Source of the DNA: Enterobacteriaceae endosymbiont of Donacia thalassina
GTDB taxonomy: Bacteria; Pseudomonadota; Gammaproteobacteria; Enterobacterales; Enterobacteriaceae
Direction of reading: 5' to 3'
Length of the DNA stretch: 64,000 bases
Assembly: GCF_012568245.1 (NCBI RefSeq)
Contig: NZ_CP046188.1
Coordinates: 2,233 to 66,232, forward strand
In this document: one piece after another, positions 10,912 to 19,797 of the stretch
How the letters are laid out: every line of letters begins with the position of its first letter
How positions within the stretch are numbered: the first letter of the stretch is position 1
Notes under the pieces: model-generated
Databases searched by the model: none
What the model was told of the DNA's origin: nothing
Seen by the model: only the letters and a program-made list of their open reading frames with translations
Position numbers and translations under genes: made by a program

Positions 10912-12318
10912 ATGAAAATAATAACTAGATTTGCACCAAGTCCAACTGGATACCTACATATAGGTAATATTCGTACTGCTTTATATTCATGGTTATTTGC
11001 TAGAAAAAATAAAGGTAGTTTTATATTAAGAATTGAAAATACTGATTTTCAAAGATCAAAAAAAATTTTTATTAAAAATATTATTGATACTTTACAATGG
11101 TTAAATATTGATTGGGATAAAGGACCTTATTTTCAAAGTGAAAGATTAAATAGATATAATAATATTATAAATACTATGTTATATCAAGGAAAAGCTTATA
11201 AATGTTATTGTTCTAAAGAAGAATTAGAACAAAATAAACAAAAACAAATTATTAATAAAGAAAAAATTAAATATAATGGTAAATGTCGTAATAATAAGTT
11301 ACTAAGTAATACTAATTTACCTTATACAATAAGATTAAAAATTCCAAAAAATAAATATATTACATTTACAGATACCCTTAGGGGAAAAATATTATTTGAT
11401 AATAATGAATTAGATGATTTTATTATTAAAAGAACAGATGGAGTTCCTACTTATAATTTTTGTGTAGTAATAGATGATTGGGATATGAAAATTACTCATG
11501 TAATTAGAGGAGAAGATCATATTAATAATACTCCTAAACAAATACATATTATTAATGCTATTGGAGCAAATATCCCTATATATACACATGTTTCTATTAT
11601 TACAGATAAATTAGGTAAAAAAATTTCTAAAAGAAATAATAATTTAAGTATATTAAAATACAAAGAAAATGGTTATTTACCAATTGCTTTATTAAATTAT
11701 ATTTTACGTTTAGGATGGTCTTATAAGGATAAAGAAATTTTTTCATTAGAAGAAATGAAAAAATTATTTAATTTAAAAAATTTAAGTAAATCATCTAGTA
11801 TTTTAAATATAAAAAAATTAAATTGGTTAAATAAATATTATTTAAGTCAATTATCAAAAAGTAATATGATTAACTATTTAAAAAAATTCTGTAATAAAAA
11901 TAATATAAATATTAATAATGGACCTAAATTAAATGATTTATATAAAATATTTTATAAAAGATGTAATACATTAAATGAAATAAATAACTTATGTTTAATT
12001 TTTTATAAAAAACCAGATTACAATAATAATCTTTTAATTAAAAATTATTTAAATATAAAAAATAAAGTAATACTAGAAATATTTAAAAAAAATTTAATTA
12101 ACACAAAAATATGGTCTTTAGACCATATAAATGATCTTTTTAAAAAAATATTACTTAAATTAAATATTACATATAAAACAGCTGCTATGACATTACGTTT
12201 AGCTATTACTGGATTAGAAAATACTCCTCCTATTAATAATATAATATATTTAATGGGGAAAGAAAAAATTATACATCATATTAATGATGCATTAAATTTC
12301 ATTAAATTTAATATTTAA
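10912..12318 (+). CDS. gltX: Glutamyl-tRNA synthetase
   Basis: Class I synthetase charging tRNA-Glu, 468 aa against 471 in E. coli. The HIGH-type motif is HIGN (16-19) in PSPTGYLHIGNIRTALYS; the KMSKS-type motif is KISKR (237-241). The anticodon-binding helical domain is present but heavily Lys/Asn/Ile drifted. In E. coli a zinc is held by Cys98, Cys100, Cys125 and His127. Here Cys98, Cys100 and Cys125 align exactly but residue 127 is Asn (KCRNN), so one ligand is lost. The gene diverges from tRNA-Val/Lys as in E. coli and converges on hspQ. Confidence 0.96.
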   Translation: MKIITRFAPSPTGYLHIGNIRTALYSWLFARKNKGSFILRIENTDFQRSKKIFIKNIIDTLQWLNIDWDKGPYFQSERLNRYNNIINTMLYQGKAYKCYCSKEELEQNKQKQIINKEKIKYNGKCRNNKLLSNTNLPYTIRLKIPKNKYITFTDTLRGKILFDNNELDDFIIKRTDGVPTYNFCVVIDDWDMKITHVIRGEDHINNTPKQIHIINAIGANIPIYTHVSIITDKLGKKISKRNNNLSILKYKENGYLPIALLNYILRLGWSYKDKEIFSLEEMKKLFNLKNLSKSSSILNIKKLNWLNKYYLSQLSKSNMINYLKKFCNKNNININNGPKLNDLYKIFYKRCNTLNEINNLCLIFYKKPDYNNNLLIKNYLNIKNKVILEIFKKNLINTKIWSLDHINDLFKKILLKLNITYKTAAMTLRLAITGLENTPPINNIIYLMGKEKIIHHINDALNFIKFNI

Positions 12319-12343
12319 CTGTAAAAATTATTATCAAAAAATA

Positions 12344-12373
12344 ATAAGCGGATAAATATATTTTACCGCTTAT
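12344..12373. terminator. Bidirectional terminator between gltX and hspQ
   Basis: ATAAGCGG and CCGCTTAT (12344-12351 and 12366-12373) form an 8-bp stem extended inward by A/T pairs. It is one of the few GC-containing hairpins in the intergenic DNA and sits exactly between two convergent stop codons. Confidence 0.7.
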
Positions 12374-12374
12374 A

Positions 12375-12695
12375 TTAATTTCTTAATCGAGGAGTTATTA
12401 ATTGTTTTTTAATTGCAGCTGATAACTCATCTAATGAAGAATTTTCTGGATGTTCATTATCTAATGGTTCTCCAGATAATTGTGCTTCTGCTAAATAAGT
12501 ATGTATCGGTTGCCCATTATCATCTTCCATTACTACATGATACCATGGTTTACTACGTAATGTTATACTTTCGGCAACTTCATCAACTTTAGGATCACGT
12601 AAAGAATATTCAGGATCAACATCAACTATAACTCCTAAAAAACCTAATAATTTATGTCTTACTTGTTGACCAATACCAAATTTACTAGTAATCAT
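12375..12695 (-). CDS. hspQ: Heat-shock protein HspQ (hemimethylated-DNA-binding YccV fold)
   Basis: Small acidic protein known in E. coli as a Lon specificity factor and adaptor, also reported to affect DnaA stability. It is 106 aa versus 105 in E. coli. The match is very close along the whole length: KFGIGQQVRHKLLG (5-18), PWYHVVMEDDNGQP, HTYLAEAQLS and the C-terminus TPRLRN. A strong Shine-Dalgarno AGGAGG sits 8 nt before the ATG, one of the best in the window. Codon and residue use have drifted far less than in gltX or alr beside it. RpoH, its regulator in E. coli, is encoded at 18882-19757. Confidence 0.96.
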   Translation of the reverse strand: MITSKFGIGQQVRHKLLGFLGVIVDVDPEYSLRDPKVDEVAESITLRSKPWYHVVMEDDNGQPIHTYLAEAQLSGEPLDNEHPENSSLDELSAAIKKQLITPRLRN

Positions 12696-12736
12696 TATTA
12701 AGATCCCTCCTAAAAAATATTATAGTGTGAATATTA

Positions 12737-12764
12737 ATTATATAATAAACTTCTTTTAAGTTAA
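12737..12764 (-). promoter_or_regulatory. Possible promoter of hspQ
   Basis: TTAACT (12764-12759) and a perfect TATAAT (12742-12737) are spaced by 16 nt on the minus strand, 41 nt before the start codon. No heat-shock sigma-32 type -10 (CCCCAT) is visible. Support is modest because TATAAT is common here. Confidence 0.35.
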
Positions 12765-12914
12765 ATATTTATTTATCTATAAAATATAAAATTAAATAAT
12801 ATTTTATATTTTTTAAAAAATTATATATATAAAATATATAAATAAAATATTTTTTTATTATAATTAATATTTATATAAAAAATTAAAATTATATTTTAAC
12901 AAAGAGGATAATAT

Positions 12915-13991
12915 ATGGTAAGACCAATTTGTGCTATTATTCATACTAATGCATTAAAAAATAATCTAAAAATAATAAAAAAAATTGCATCTAAATCTAA
13001 AATTTGGTCAGTATTAAAAGCAGATGCTTATGGTCATGGTATAAAAAATATTTTTCCAATTCTTAAGAATAGTGATGGTTTTGCTATTTTAACATTAGAT
13101 GAAGCTATTATTTTAAGAGAAAATGGTTGTAAAAAACCAATTCTTTTATTAGAAGGTTTTTTTAATAAAGAAGAATTATGTTTAATTTATAAATATTTTT
13201 TAACCATTACTTTACATAATAAATGGCAACTGAATAATTTAATTAAATATAAATCAAAATATCCTATTAATATATATATTAAAATTAACAGTGGAATGAA
13301 TAGATTAGGATTTCCAGTAAAAGATATTACTAACATAATAAATATTATTAAAAATCAAATTAATGTTTATGAAATTACTTTAATGACTCATTTTGCTGAT
13401 GCATCAAAAAATTCTAATTTTATTAGAAAACAAATTAATAATATTCAAAAAAATATTATTAATTATCGTAATTTTTCATGTTCATTTGCTAATTCTGCTG
13501 CAACATTATGGCATTCATATAGTCATTATGATTGGATAAGAACTGGAATTATTTTATACGGAGCTTCTCCAACTGGTAATTGGCAAGATATTGCTAAAAA
13601 AAAAATACAACCAGTAATGACATTCAAAAGTAAAATAATATCTATCCAAAAAATTTCTTCTAGAGAAACAATAGGATATGATTGTCAATATTATACAAAT
13701 AAAAAATATATAATTGGAATTGTCGCATGTGGATATGCAGATGGTTTTCCTAGAAATATTAATAATAAAACATATGTTTTAATTAAAGGTATTAAAACAT
13801 TAATTTTAGGTAATGTATCTATGGATATGATTGCAATAGATTTAACTAATATACCTGAAGCAAAAATAGGAAGTTCAGTAGAATTATGGGGAAAAAACAT
13901 AAAAATAGATGATATTGCTAAATCTTCCAATACTATTGGATATGAATTAATGTGTTCTGTTACTAAAAGAGTTCCTAGAATTTTAAAATAA
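12915..13991 (+). CDS. alr: Alanine racemase
   Basis: PLP enzyme interconverting L- and D-alanine, needed for the D-Ala-D-Ala end of peptidoglycan. The 358-aa length equals E. coli Alr (359). The PLP lysine is Lys35 in SVLKADAYGHG; the second catalytic base Tyr255 is in ETIGYDCQYY. RTGIILYGASP (209-219) and NVSMDMIAID are also family signatures. AGAGG precedes the ATG. Its usual E. coli neighbour dnaB is elsewhere (30585-31970). Retention with murB, dapA/B/D and mreBCD implies a peptidoglycan wall. Confidence 0.95.
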   Translation: MVRPICAIIHTNALKNNLKIIKKIASKSKIWSVLKADAYGHGIKNIFPILKNSDGFAILTLDEAIILRENGCKKPILLLEGFFNKEELCLIYKYFLTITLHNKWQLNNLIKYKSKYPINIYIKINSGMNRLGFPVKDITNIINIIKNQINVYEITLMTHFADASKNSNFIRKQINNIQKNIINYRNFSCSFANSAATLWHSYSHYDWIRTGIILYGASPTGNWQDIAKKKIQPVMTFKSKIISIQKISSRETIGYDCQYYTNKKYIIGIVACGYADGFPRNINNKTYVLIKGIKTLILGNVSMDMIAIDLTNIPEAKIGSSVELWGKNIKIDDIAKSSNTIGYELMCSVTKRVPRILK

Positions 13992-14033
13992 ATTTTTTAT
14001 AATTCTAAATATAAAAAAATAATAAATTTATAT

Positions 14034-15662
14034 TTATTTTTCTATTAATTTATTTAAATTATTTATATTTATTCTAAAAAATAATGGCTTAAATTTATTA
14101 ATTTTTTTATTTATTAAAGGTATTTTAATTTTATTAATACATAATTTATTTTTTAAAAATAATTCAGTTTTATAAGATAAAATTGGCATAATAGGTTTTA
14201 TATATATCATTATTACACGAAACATATTAATACCCATAGAACAAATACTTTGAACTTCTTTTTTTTTTAAATTATTTTTAATTAATAACCATGGTTTATA
14301 TTTATCAATATAACAATTAGCTATATCTGATAAAATTACAATTTGTTTAATAACATGACTAAATTTTCCTTGAATAAAATATTCATGAATAATTTCTGAT
14401 TTTTTAACAAATTTTAAATATAAAAGCATATCAATATTTTTAGATAAATTATCATTAAAATAATTATTAATAAAGTATGAGTTTCTTGAAGCTAAATTAA
14501 CAATTTTATTTACAATATCTCCATTTATTTTATAAACAAAATCAGAAAGATTAAAATCAATATCATTAATATCAGATGATATTTTAGAAGCATAATAATA
14601 ACGTAAACTATCAGAATCTAAAAAATTTAACCATTTTTTTGCAGTAATAAAATTACCCTTAGATTTAGACATTTTAAATCCATTTAATGTTACATGACCA
14701 TGAACAAATAATTTCGTAGGTTTTCGAAAATTACTTCCTTCTAATATTGCTGGCCAAAATAAACTATGAAAATAAATAATATCTTTACCTATAAAATGGT
14801 ATAATTCTTTACTAGAATTTCTTTTCCACCATTCATAAAAATTTATTTTTTTCTTATCACATAAATTTTTAAAAGTACTTATATAACCTATAGGTGCATC
14901 TAACCATACATAAAAATATTTATTCATATATTTAGGTATTTTAAAACCAAAATATGGGCCATCTCTAGTAATATCCCATTTCTTTAAACCTAAAATAAAC
15001 CATTCTTGTATCTTATTTTTTATCTTATGATTTAAAACACCAGAAGTAATCCAATTTTTTAAAAAATTTTTAAATTTAGGTAAATCAAAAAAAAAATGTT
15101 CAGAATTACATAATATAGGAGTTGTATTAGATAAAATTGAAATTGGGGTAATTAAATCAATAGACGAATAAGTTGATCCACAACATTCACAATGATCACC
15201 ATATTGGTTTATAGATTTACAATTAGGACATATTCCTTTTACAAATCTATCAGGTAAAAATATATTATGAGAAATATCATATAATTGTTGAATAATTTTT
15301 TTTTTAATAAACTTTTGTTTTTTTAAACGATTAAAAATTAATTTAGAAAAAAAAAAATTTTCATGACTGTGTGTAGTATAATAATTATCATAACTAATGT
15401 TAAAATTTTTTAAATCTGTAATATGTTCATAATATATTTTATTTATCATATCTTCTGGATTTATTTTTAACTGTAAAGCTTTTAACATAACAGGAGTACC
15501 ATGTGCGTCATCAGCACAAATAAAATATATTTCATTACCTATCATACGATGGTATCTAACCCAGATATCTGCTTGTATATGCTCTAACATATGACCTAGA
15601 TGAATGCTACCATTAGCATAAGGTAAAGCACATGTAACTAATATTTTTTTTTTTAATGACAT
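14034..15662 (-). CDS. metG: Methionyl-tRNA synthetase (short, monomeric form)
   Basis: Class I synthetase charging tRNA-Met. The HIGH motif is HLGH (21-24), zinc knuckle cysteines are 145, 148, 158 and 161 (CPNC and CECC), and the KMSKS motif is intact in FKMSKSKGNF. It has 542 aa against 677 in E. coli. The missing 135 residues are the C-terminal tRNA-binding/dimerisation domain. Truncated E. coli MetG of about 547 residues is known to be active as a monomer, so the loss is compatible with function. The anticodon-binding domain is present but drifted. Confidence 0.95.
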   Translation of the reverse strand: MSLKKKILVTCALPYANGSIHLGHMLEHIQADIWVRYHRMIGNEIYFICADDAHGTPVMLKALQLKINPEDMINKIYYEHITDLKNFNISYDNYYTTHSHENFFFSKLIFNRLKKQKFIKKKIIQQLYDISHNIFLPDRFVKGICPNCKSINQYGDHCECCGSTYSSIDLITPISILSNTTPILCNSEHFFFDLPKFKNFLKNWITSGVLNHKIKNKIQEWFILGLKKWDITRDGPYFGFKIPKYMNKYFYVWLDAPIGYISTFKNLCDKKKINFYEWWKRNSSKELYHFIGKDIIYFHSLFWPAILEGSNFRKPTKLFVHGHVTLNGFKMSKSKGNFITAKKWLNFLDSDSLRYYYASKISSDINDIDFNLSDFVYKINGDIVNKIVNLASRNSYFINNYFNDNLSKNIDMLLYLKFVKKSEIIHEYFIQGKFSHVIKQIVILSDIANCYIDKYKPWLLIKNNLKKKEVQSICSMGINMFRVIMIYIKPIMPILSYKTELFLKNKLCINKIKIPLINKKINKFKPLFFRININNLNKLIEK

Positions 15663-15722
15663 ATTATTTTATTATTACATTTTTATATATTTAAATATAA
15701 ATTTAAAATTTAATTAACATTT

Positions 15723-16253
15723 TTAAATATATTGATAAAAGAGTTTTATTATAATATTATTACAAATAGGATACAATAAATATAAAGAAAATATTAAATA
15801 TAAATAACAAAAAATATCTTCATTAAGAAGTTTTTTTGTAATAAGTGGTAATCTAAATTTTTTTTTATAAGGCCATAGTAAAGGTACCCCTGATGGGGTT
15901 AAAATATCTGCAATAATATGACTACAGTAACCTATAATTAAACCTAATCTAACATCAAAAATATTATTCAATTTAATATTAATAGAAAAAATTATGTATC
16001 CAAAACTTAAAATAGATAATAAACTATGTGTAAAACCTCTGTGTCCAAATATTTTATTAATTAAATATGATAAAATTTTAATTTTACGGCCTAAAATAGA
16101 TTTTGGATTATCTATATCTGGTAAAAGACATGTAGAAATTGAAACAGGAATAATACGCCACCAATCATCATGATTCATAATATTAGAAAAAATAAAATGT
16201 TGTATTAAAATACTACTTGCTATTGTAAATATTATATGTCCTTTAACTGTCAT
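15723..16253 (-). CDS. ydjM: YdjM-family membrane-bound putative metal-dependent hydrolase
   Basis: Inner-membrane protein of unknown biochemical role, 176 aa against 196 in E. coli YdjM. Candidate metal ligands of the family are intact: His6 (VKGHIIF), Asp46/Asp48 (LLPDIDNPKS), His71 and His76 (FGHRGFTHS), and His112/Asp116 (SHIIADILTPSG). LLWPYKKKFRLP also matches E. coli. Three or four hydrophobic segments are visible. It starts 27 nt after rnb and is probably its co-transcript. E. coli YdjM is LexA-regulated; I see no LexA box here. The function cannot be inferred beyond the family. Confidence 0.85.
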   Translation of the reverse strand: MTVKGHIIFTIASSILIQHFIFSNIMNHDDWWRIIPVSISTCLLPDIDNPKSILGRKIKILSYLINKIFGHRGFTHSLLSILSFGYIIFSINIKLNNIFDVRLGLIIGYCSHIIADILTPSGVPLLWPYKKKFRLPLITKKLLNEDIFCYLYLIFSLYLLYPICNNIIIKLFYQYI

Positions 16254-16280
16254 ATAAACTTTACCTAATATAAATTATTT

Positions 16281-18221
16281 TTAATAAATTATTTTAGCAA
16301 TAATACCGTCAATATTTAATTCTTTTATCAGTACTTTTACTTTATCAGTAATTTTAAATAATAATTTATTTTTATTAAAAATAATACCTTTTTCCTTATT
16401 AATATTAAAATTTTTACATAAAAATTTTTTAGGAACAAAAGCATATGCACCATTTTCAACTAATCTTATTTTTATACCATTATATAAGATATCAATAATT
16501 TCAGATATAAAAATTTTATTACGAATAGAAATATTTTTAAAATATTGTAAATATAAAAAATGAGATAAATCTTTTTGTGCTTTTTTATATAAAAAACGTT
16601 TTTGATTCATATTAATAGATATATTATCTACAGGTTTTTCTATATTATTATATGTTTTACTTATAATTGATTTAATTAATCTATGATTAATCATATCTCC
16701 AAATTTACGAATAGGAGATGTCCAAGTAGCATATCTTTTTACACCTAAAGAAAAATGAGGACCTGGTTTTATATTAAATAATGTAATTAATTGATATTTT
16801 TTTATTCTATTTAATACAAGTGGTAATTTTAAATTATGTAATTTGTCATATATAGTTTTATATCCTTTTAAAGTTATTAAAAATGATTTATCATATTTTA
16901 TATTATATTCATTTAATATTTTTATTATTTTATTAATTTTATTAATATTAAATCCATAATATATATTATATATCCCGAAACCTAATTTTTTATATAATAT
17001 TTCAGATGCACATATATTAGCAGTTATCATAGCAGTTTCAATTATTTTATGTGCTATTCTTTTTTTTTCTATTATTATATCTAATATACGTTTTTTATCA
17101 CCAAAAATAAATTTATAATCTATATTATTAAAATTTACAATATTTTGATAATTCCATTTTTTACGATATAAATAAAACTTATATAAAAAAATAATTTGTT
17201 CTTTAACTTTATCATTATCTGGTTTCCAACTACCTATTTTTTCTAACCAATCTGAAACATCATTATAATTTAATTTTGCATGTGATTTTATCCAACCTGT
17301 AAAAAAAATTATTTTTTTATCTAAAAATCCATTTTTATGAACTATCATTTTACAAATTAAAACTGGTCTTTCTTTATTAGGATGTAAAGAACAAAAATTT
17401 TCAGATAAAATTTTTGGTAATAAAGGAATGGTTAATCCTGGTAAATAGTTTGTAAACATTCTTTGTGAAGCTATGTGATCTATTTTACTATCTTTTTTAA
17501 TATAAGCTGTAGGATCTGCAATAGCTACATAAATTAATAATTTTTTTTCAGATATACTTTCTATATATAATGCATCATCTATATCTTTAGTATCTTTATT
17601 ATCTATTGTAATAAAACATAATTTAGTTAAATCCTTTCTATAAACATTTTTATCTAAAAGTTTTATTTTTTTACATAAATCATTACTAGGAGAACTAATT
17701 GCAAGATTATATTTTAATAATATTGTCCACCATGGCATTAAATATTTATTATCTATAGTTGATAATTCTGTTATTTCTGCTAAAAATATATCATTCCTTT
17801 TTTCTAAAGGATGATTAATAATTTTTGCAATTACTTTATCTCCATTCTTAAAATTATTTTTTATATTTTTTTTTATTTCACATTTTATTATATTTTTATA
17901 TAAAATTTTTTTTTCAGGAATTATATAAATAACATTTTTTTTTTTTTTTATTATTCCTTTAAAAATATTAATATTAGATTTTAATAATTTAATAGGTATA
18001 ACTTGTAATGGATAATTATCATGATCTTCTATATCAGCTAAAATATAATCTCCCTCCATTATAAATTTTAAATAAATACATGATATATTATATATATAAT
18101 TTTTTTTTGTTTCTAACAATCCAATTTTTTTATTTAAAATTTTTACAAAACCTTTAATAGGAGGTAAATTTTTTGCAAATTTTTTTTTAAGTTTTAAAAG
18201 TAATATGTTATTATAAAGCAT
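16281..18221 (-). CDS. rnb: Exoribonuclease II
   Basis: Processive 3'-5' single-strand RNA exonuclease, 646 aa against 644 in E. coli. Two N-terminal cold-shock-like OB domains precede the RNB catalytic domain, which begins near LCFITIDNKDTKDIDDALY and carries the metal-binding aspartates. YATWTSPIRKFGDMINHRL holds the conserved catalytic Arg. A C-terminal S1 domain (about 560-646) closes the protein. ydjM follows on the same strand. The catalytic core is conserved while the OB and S1 domains have drifted toward Lys/Ile/Asn. Confidence 0.95.
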   Translation of the reverse strand: MLYNNILLLKLKKKFAKNLPPIKGFVKILNKKIGLLETKKNYIYNISCIYLKFIMEGDYILADIEDHDNYPLQVIPIKLLKSNINIFKGIIKKKKNVIYIIPEKKILYKNIIKCEIKKNIKNNFKNGDKVIAKIINHPLEKRNDIFLAEITELSTIDNKYLMPWWTILLKYNLAISSPSNDLCKKIKLLDKNVYRKDLTKLCFITIDNKDTKDIDDALYIESISEKKLLIYVAIADPTAYIKKDSKIDHIASQRMFTNYLPGLTIPLLPKILSENFCSLHPNKERPVLICKMIVHKNGFLDKKIIFFTGWIKSHAKLNYNDVSDWLEKIGSWKPDNDKVKEQIIFLYKFYLYRKKWNYQNIVNFNNIDYKFIFGDKKRILDIIIEKKRIAHKIIETAMITANICASEILYKKLGFGIYNIYYGFNINKINKIIKILNEYNIKYDKSFLITLKGYKTIYDKLHNLKLPLVLNRIKKYQLITLFNIKPGPHFSLGVKRYATWTSPIRKFGDMINHRLIKSIISKTYNNIEKPVDNISINMNQKRFLYKKAQKDLSHFLYLQYFKNISIRNKIFISEIIDILYNGIKIRLVENGAYAFVPKKFLCKNFNINKEKGIIFNKNKLLFKITDKVKVLIKELNIDGIIAKIIY

Positions 18222-18267
18222 AATATTAATAATTAATTTTTTCTAAATTTAAAAAATATTTTCATAA

Positions 18268-18792
18268 TTAAAATGGAATATCATCTTCAAAATCAAGAAG
18301 ATTTTCATTTTTACTAATAGATAATTCATTATTTTGATTTTTTTCTATAATTTCGTTAGAAACAATATTTTTTTTTTGCCAATTATTTTTAATTTCTTTG
18401 AAATTTTTATCTTTATTTAATATTTTATTATCATTTTGACGAGCACTATTTAACATTTGCATTGTCCCACCTACACTTACAATTATTTCAGTTATATAAT
18501 TATCTTGTCCATTTTGGTTTTTCCATTTTCTAGTTTGTAAAGAACCTTCAATATAAACTTGAGATCCTTTTTTTAAATATTCATTTGAAATTTCTGCTAA
18601 TTTTCCGAATATTACAATTCGATGCCATTCAGTTTTTTCTTTATTTTCTCCAGTATTTTTATCTTTCCAATTATTTGAAGTAGCAACTATAATATTAACA
18701 ACAGGATTTCCATTAGGCATATAACGTATTTCTGGGTCTTTACCTAAAAAACCAATTATAATAACTTTATTAATACCTCTTTTACTAGCCAT
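18268..18792 (-). CDS. ssb: Single-stranded DNA-binding protein
   Basis: Tetrameric protein that coats ssDNA in replication and repair and recruits partners by its tail. The OB fold spans about residues 1-115, starting MASKRGINKVIIIGFLGKDP, with WHRIVIFGKLAEI and the QVYIEGSLQTRKW strand. A polar linker follows, and the acidic tip DFEDDIPF (167-174) is intact, matching E. coli DFDDDIPF. Length is 174 aa (E. coli 178). AAGG lies before the ATG. A kept tip implies that partners such as PriA, Pol III chi or RecO are still recruited, or that selection on the tip persists. Confidence 0.97.
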   Translation of the reverse strand: MASKRGINKVIIIGFLGKDPEIRYMPNGNPVVNIIVATSNNWKDKNTGENKEKTEWHRIVIFGKLAEISNEYLKKGSQVYIEGSLQTRKWKNQNGQDNYITEIIVSVGGTMQMLNSARQNDNKILNKDKNFKEIKNNWQKKNIVSNEIIEKNQNNELSISKNENLLDFEDDIPF

Positions 18793-18881
18793 TTTAAACC
18801 TTTTTAATTTAATTAAATTTTATAGTTTTAATATTATTTTATAAAAATATTATTACATAAAAAATATAAAAAAAATATAAA

Positions 18882-19757
18882 TTATATAGGAAATAAATTT
18901 CCAATCATAAAACGTAATTTTTTCATTGCATTTTTTTCTAATTGTCTAATACGTTCTGCAGATATACCATAATAGTTTGCTAATTCTTGTAATGTAGTTT
19001 TTTTTTTATTTTTATTTAACCATCTTAAATTAATAATATTACGACTACGGTAGTCTAATTTTAACATAGCTTTATATAATTTATTTGAAATAAATTTACT
19101 CCAGTTATCTTTCTCAATTATATTTGCAAAATTAGAATTATGATCTTTAAGAAAGATATTAGAATTGATTTTTGTATTTTTAAAATTATCTTTAGAATCA
19201 TTATTCATATCTTGTGCTGACATACGCGATTCCATTTCACAAACATCTTTGATAGAGACACCTAACTCTTTAGCAACCATTTTTATTTCATCTTGATTAA
19301 ACCAACCTAATCTTTGTTTAGTTTTTCTTAAATTAAAAAATAATTTTCTTTGTGCTTTCGTAGTAGCAACTTTTACTATTCTCCAATTACGTAAAACGTA
19401 TTCATGTATTTCTGCTTTAATCCAATGTATAGCAAAAGACACTAATCGAACACCAATTTCTGGATTAAATCTACGTACAGCTTTCATCAATCCTATATTA
19501 CCTTCTTGAATAAGATCAGCTTGTTGTAAGCCATATCCTGAATAATATCTAGTAACATGTATAACAAATCTTAAATGTGATAAAATTAATTTTTTAGCAG
19601 CATTTAAATCTCCTTTATAATATAATTTTTTTGATAATTCTTGTTCTTCTTTAGAAGTTAACATTGGATAATTATTTGTAACATTGATATAAGAATCTAA
19701 TGTACCTATAGGTAACATAGAAGATCTTAAATTAGAGGTAAATATATTTTTATACAT
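18882..19757 (-). CDS. rpoH: Heat-shock sigma factor RpoH (sigma-32)
   Basis: Directs RNA polymerase to heat-shock promoters. Regions 2 and 4 are near-identical to E. coli: GYGLQQADLIQEGNIGLMKAVRRF in region 2 and the helix-turn-helix at TTLQELANYYGISAERIRQ in region 4. The RpoH box QRKLFFNLR is intact. I place the start at the ATG at 19757 because GGAGG lies 5 nt upstream; a longer frame would begin at a TTG that overlaps this ribosome-binding site. The result is 291 aa (E. coli 284). It follows ftsY by about 40 nt; ftsE and ftsX, between them in E. coli, are gone. Confidence 0.96.
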   Translation of the reverse strand: MYKNIFTSNLRSSMLPIGTLDSYINVTNNYPMLTSKEEQELSKKLYYKGDLNAAKKLILSHLRFVIHVTRYYSGYGLQQADLIQEGNIGLMKAVRRFNPEIGVRLVSFAIHWIKAEIHEYVLRNWRIVKVATTKAQRKLFFNLRKTKQRLGWFNQDEIKMVAKELGVSIKDVCEMESRMSAQDMNNDSKDNFKNTKINSNIFLKDHNSNFANIIEKDNWSKFISNKLYKAMLKLDYRSRNIINLRWLNKNKKKTTLQELANYYGISAERIRQLEKNAMKKLRFMIGNLFPI

Positions 19758-19797
19758 TAATTCCTCCAAAAATAAAAAATTATTAATATATTATGAA

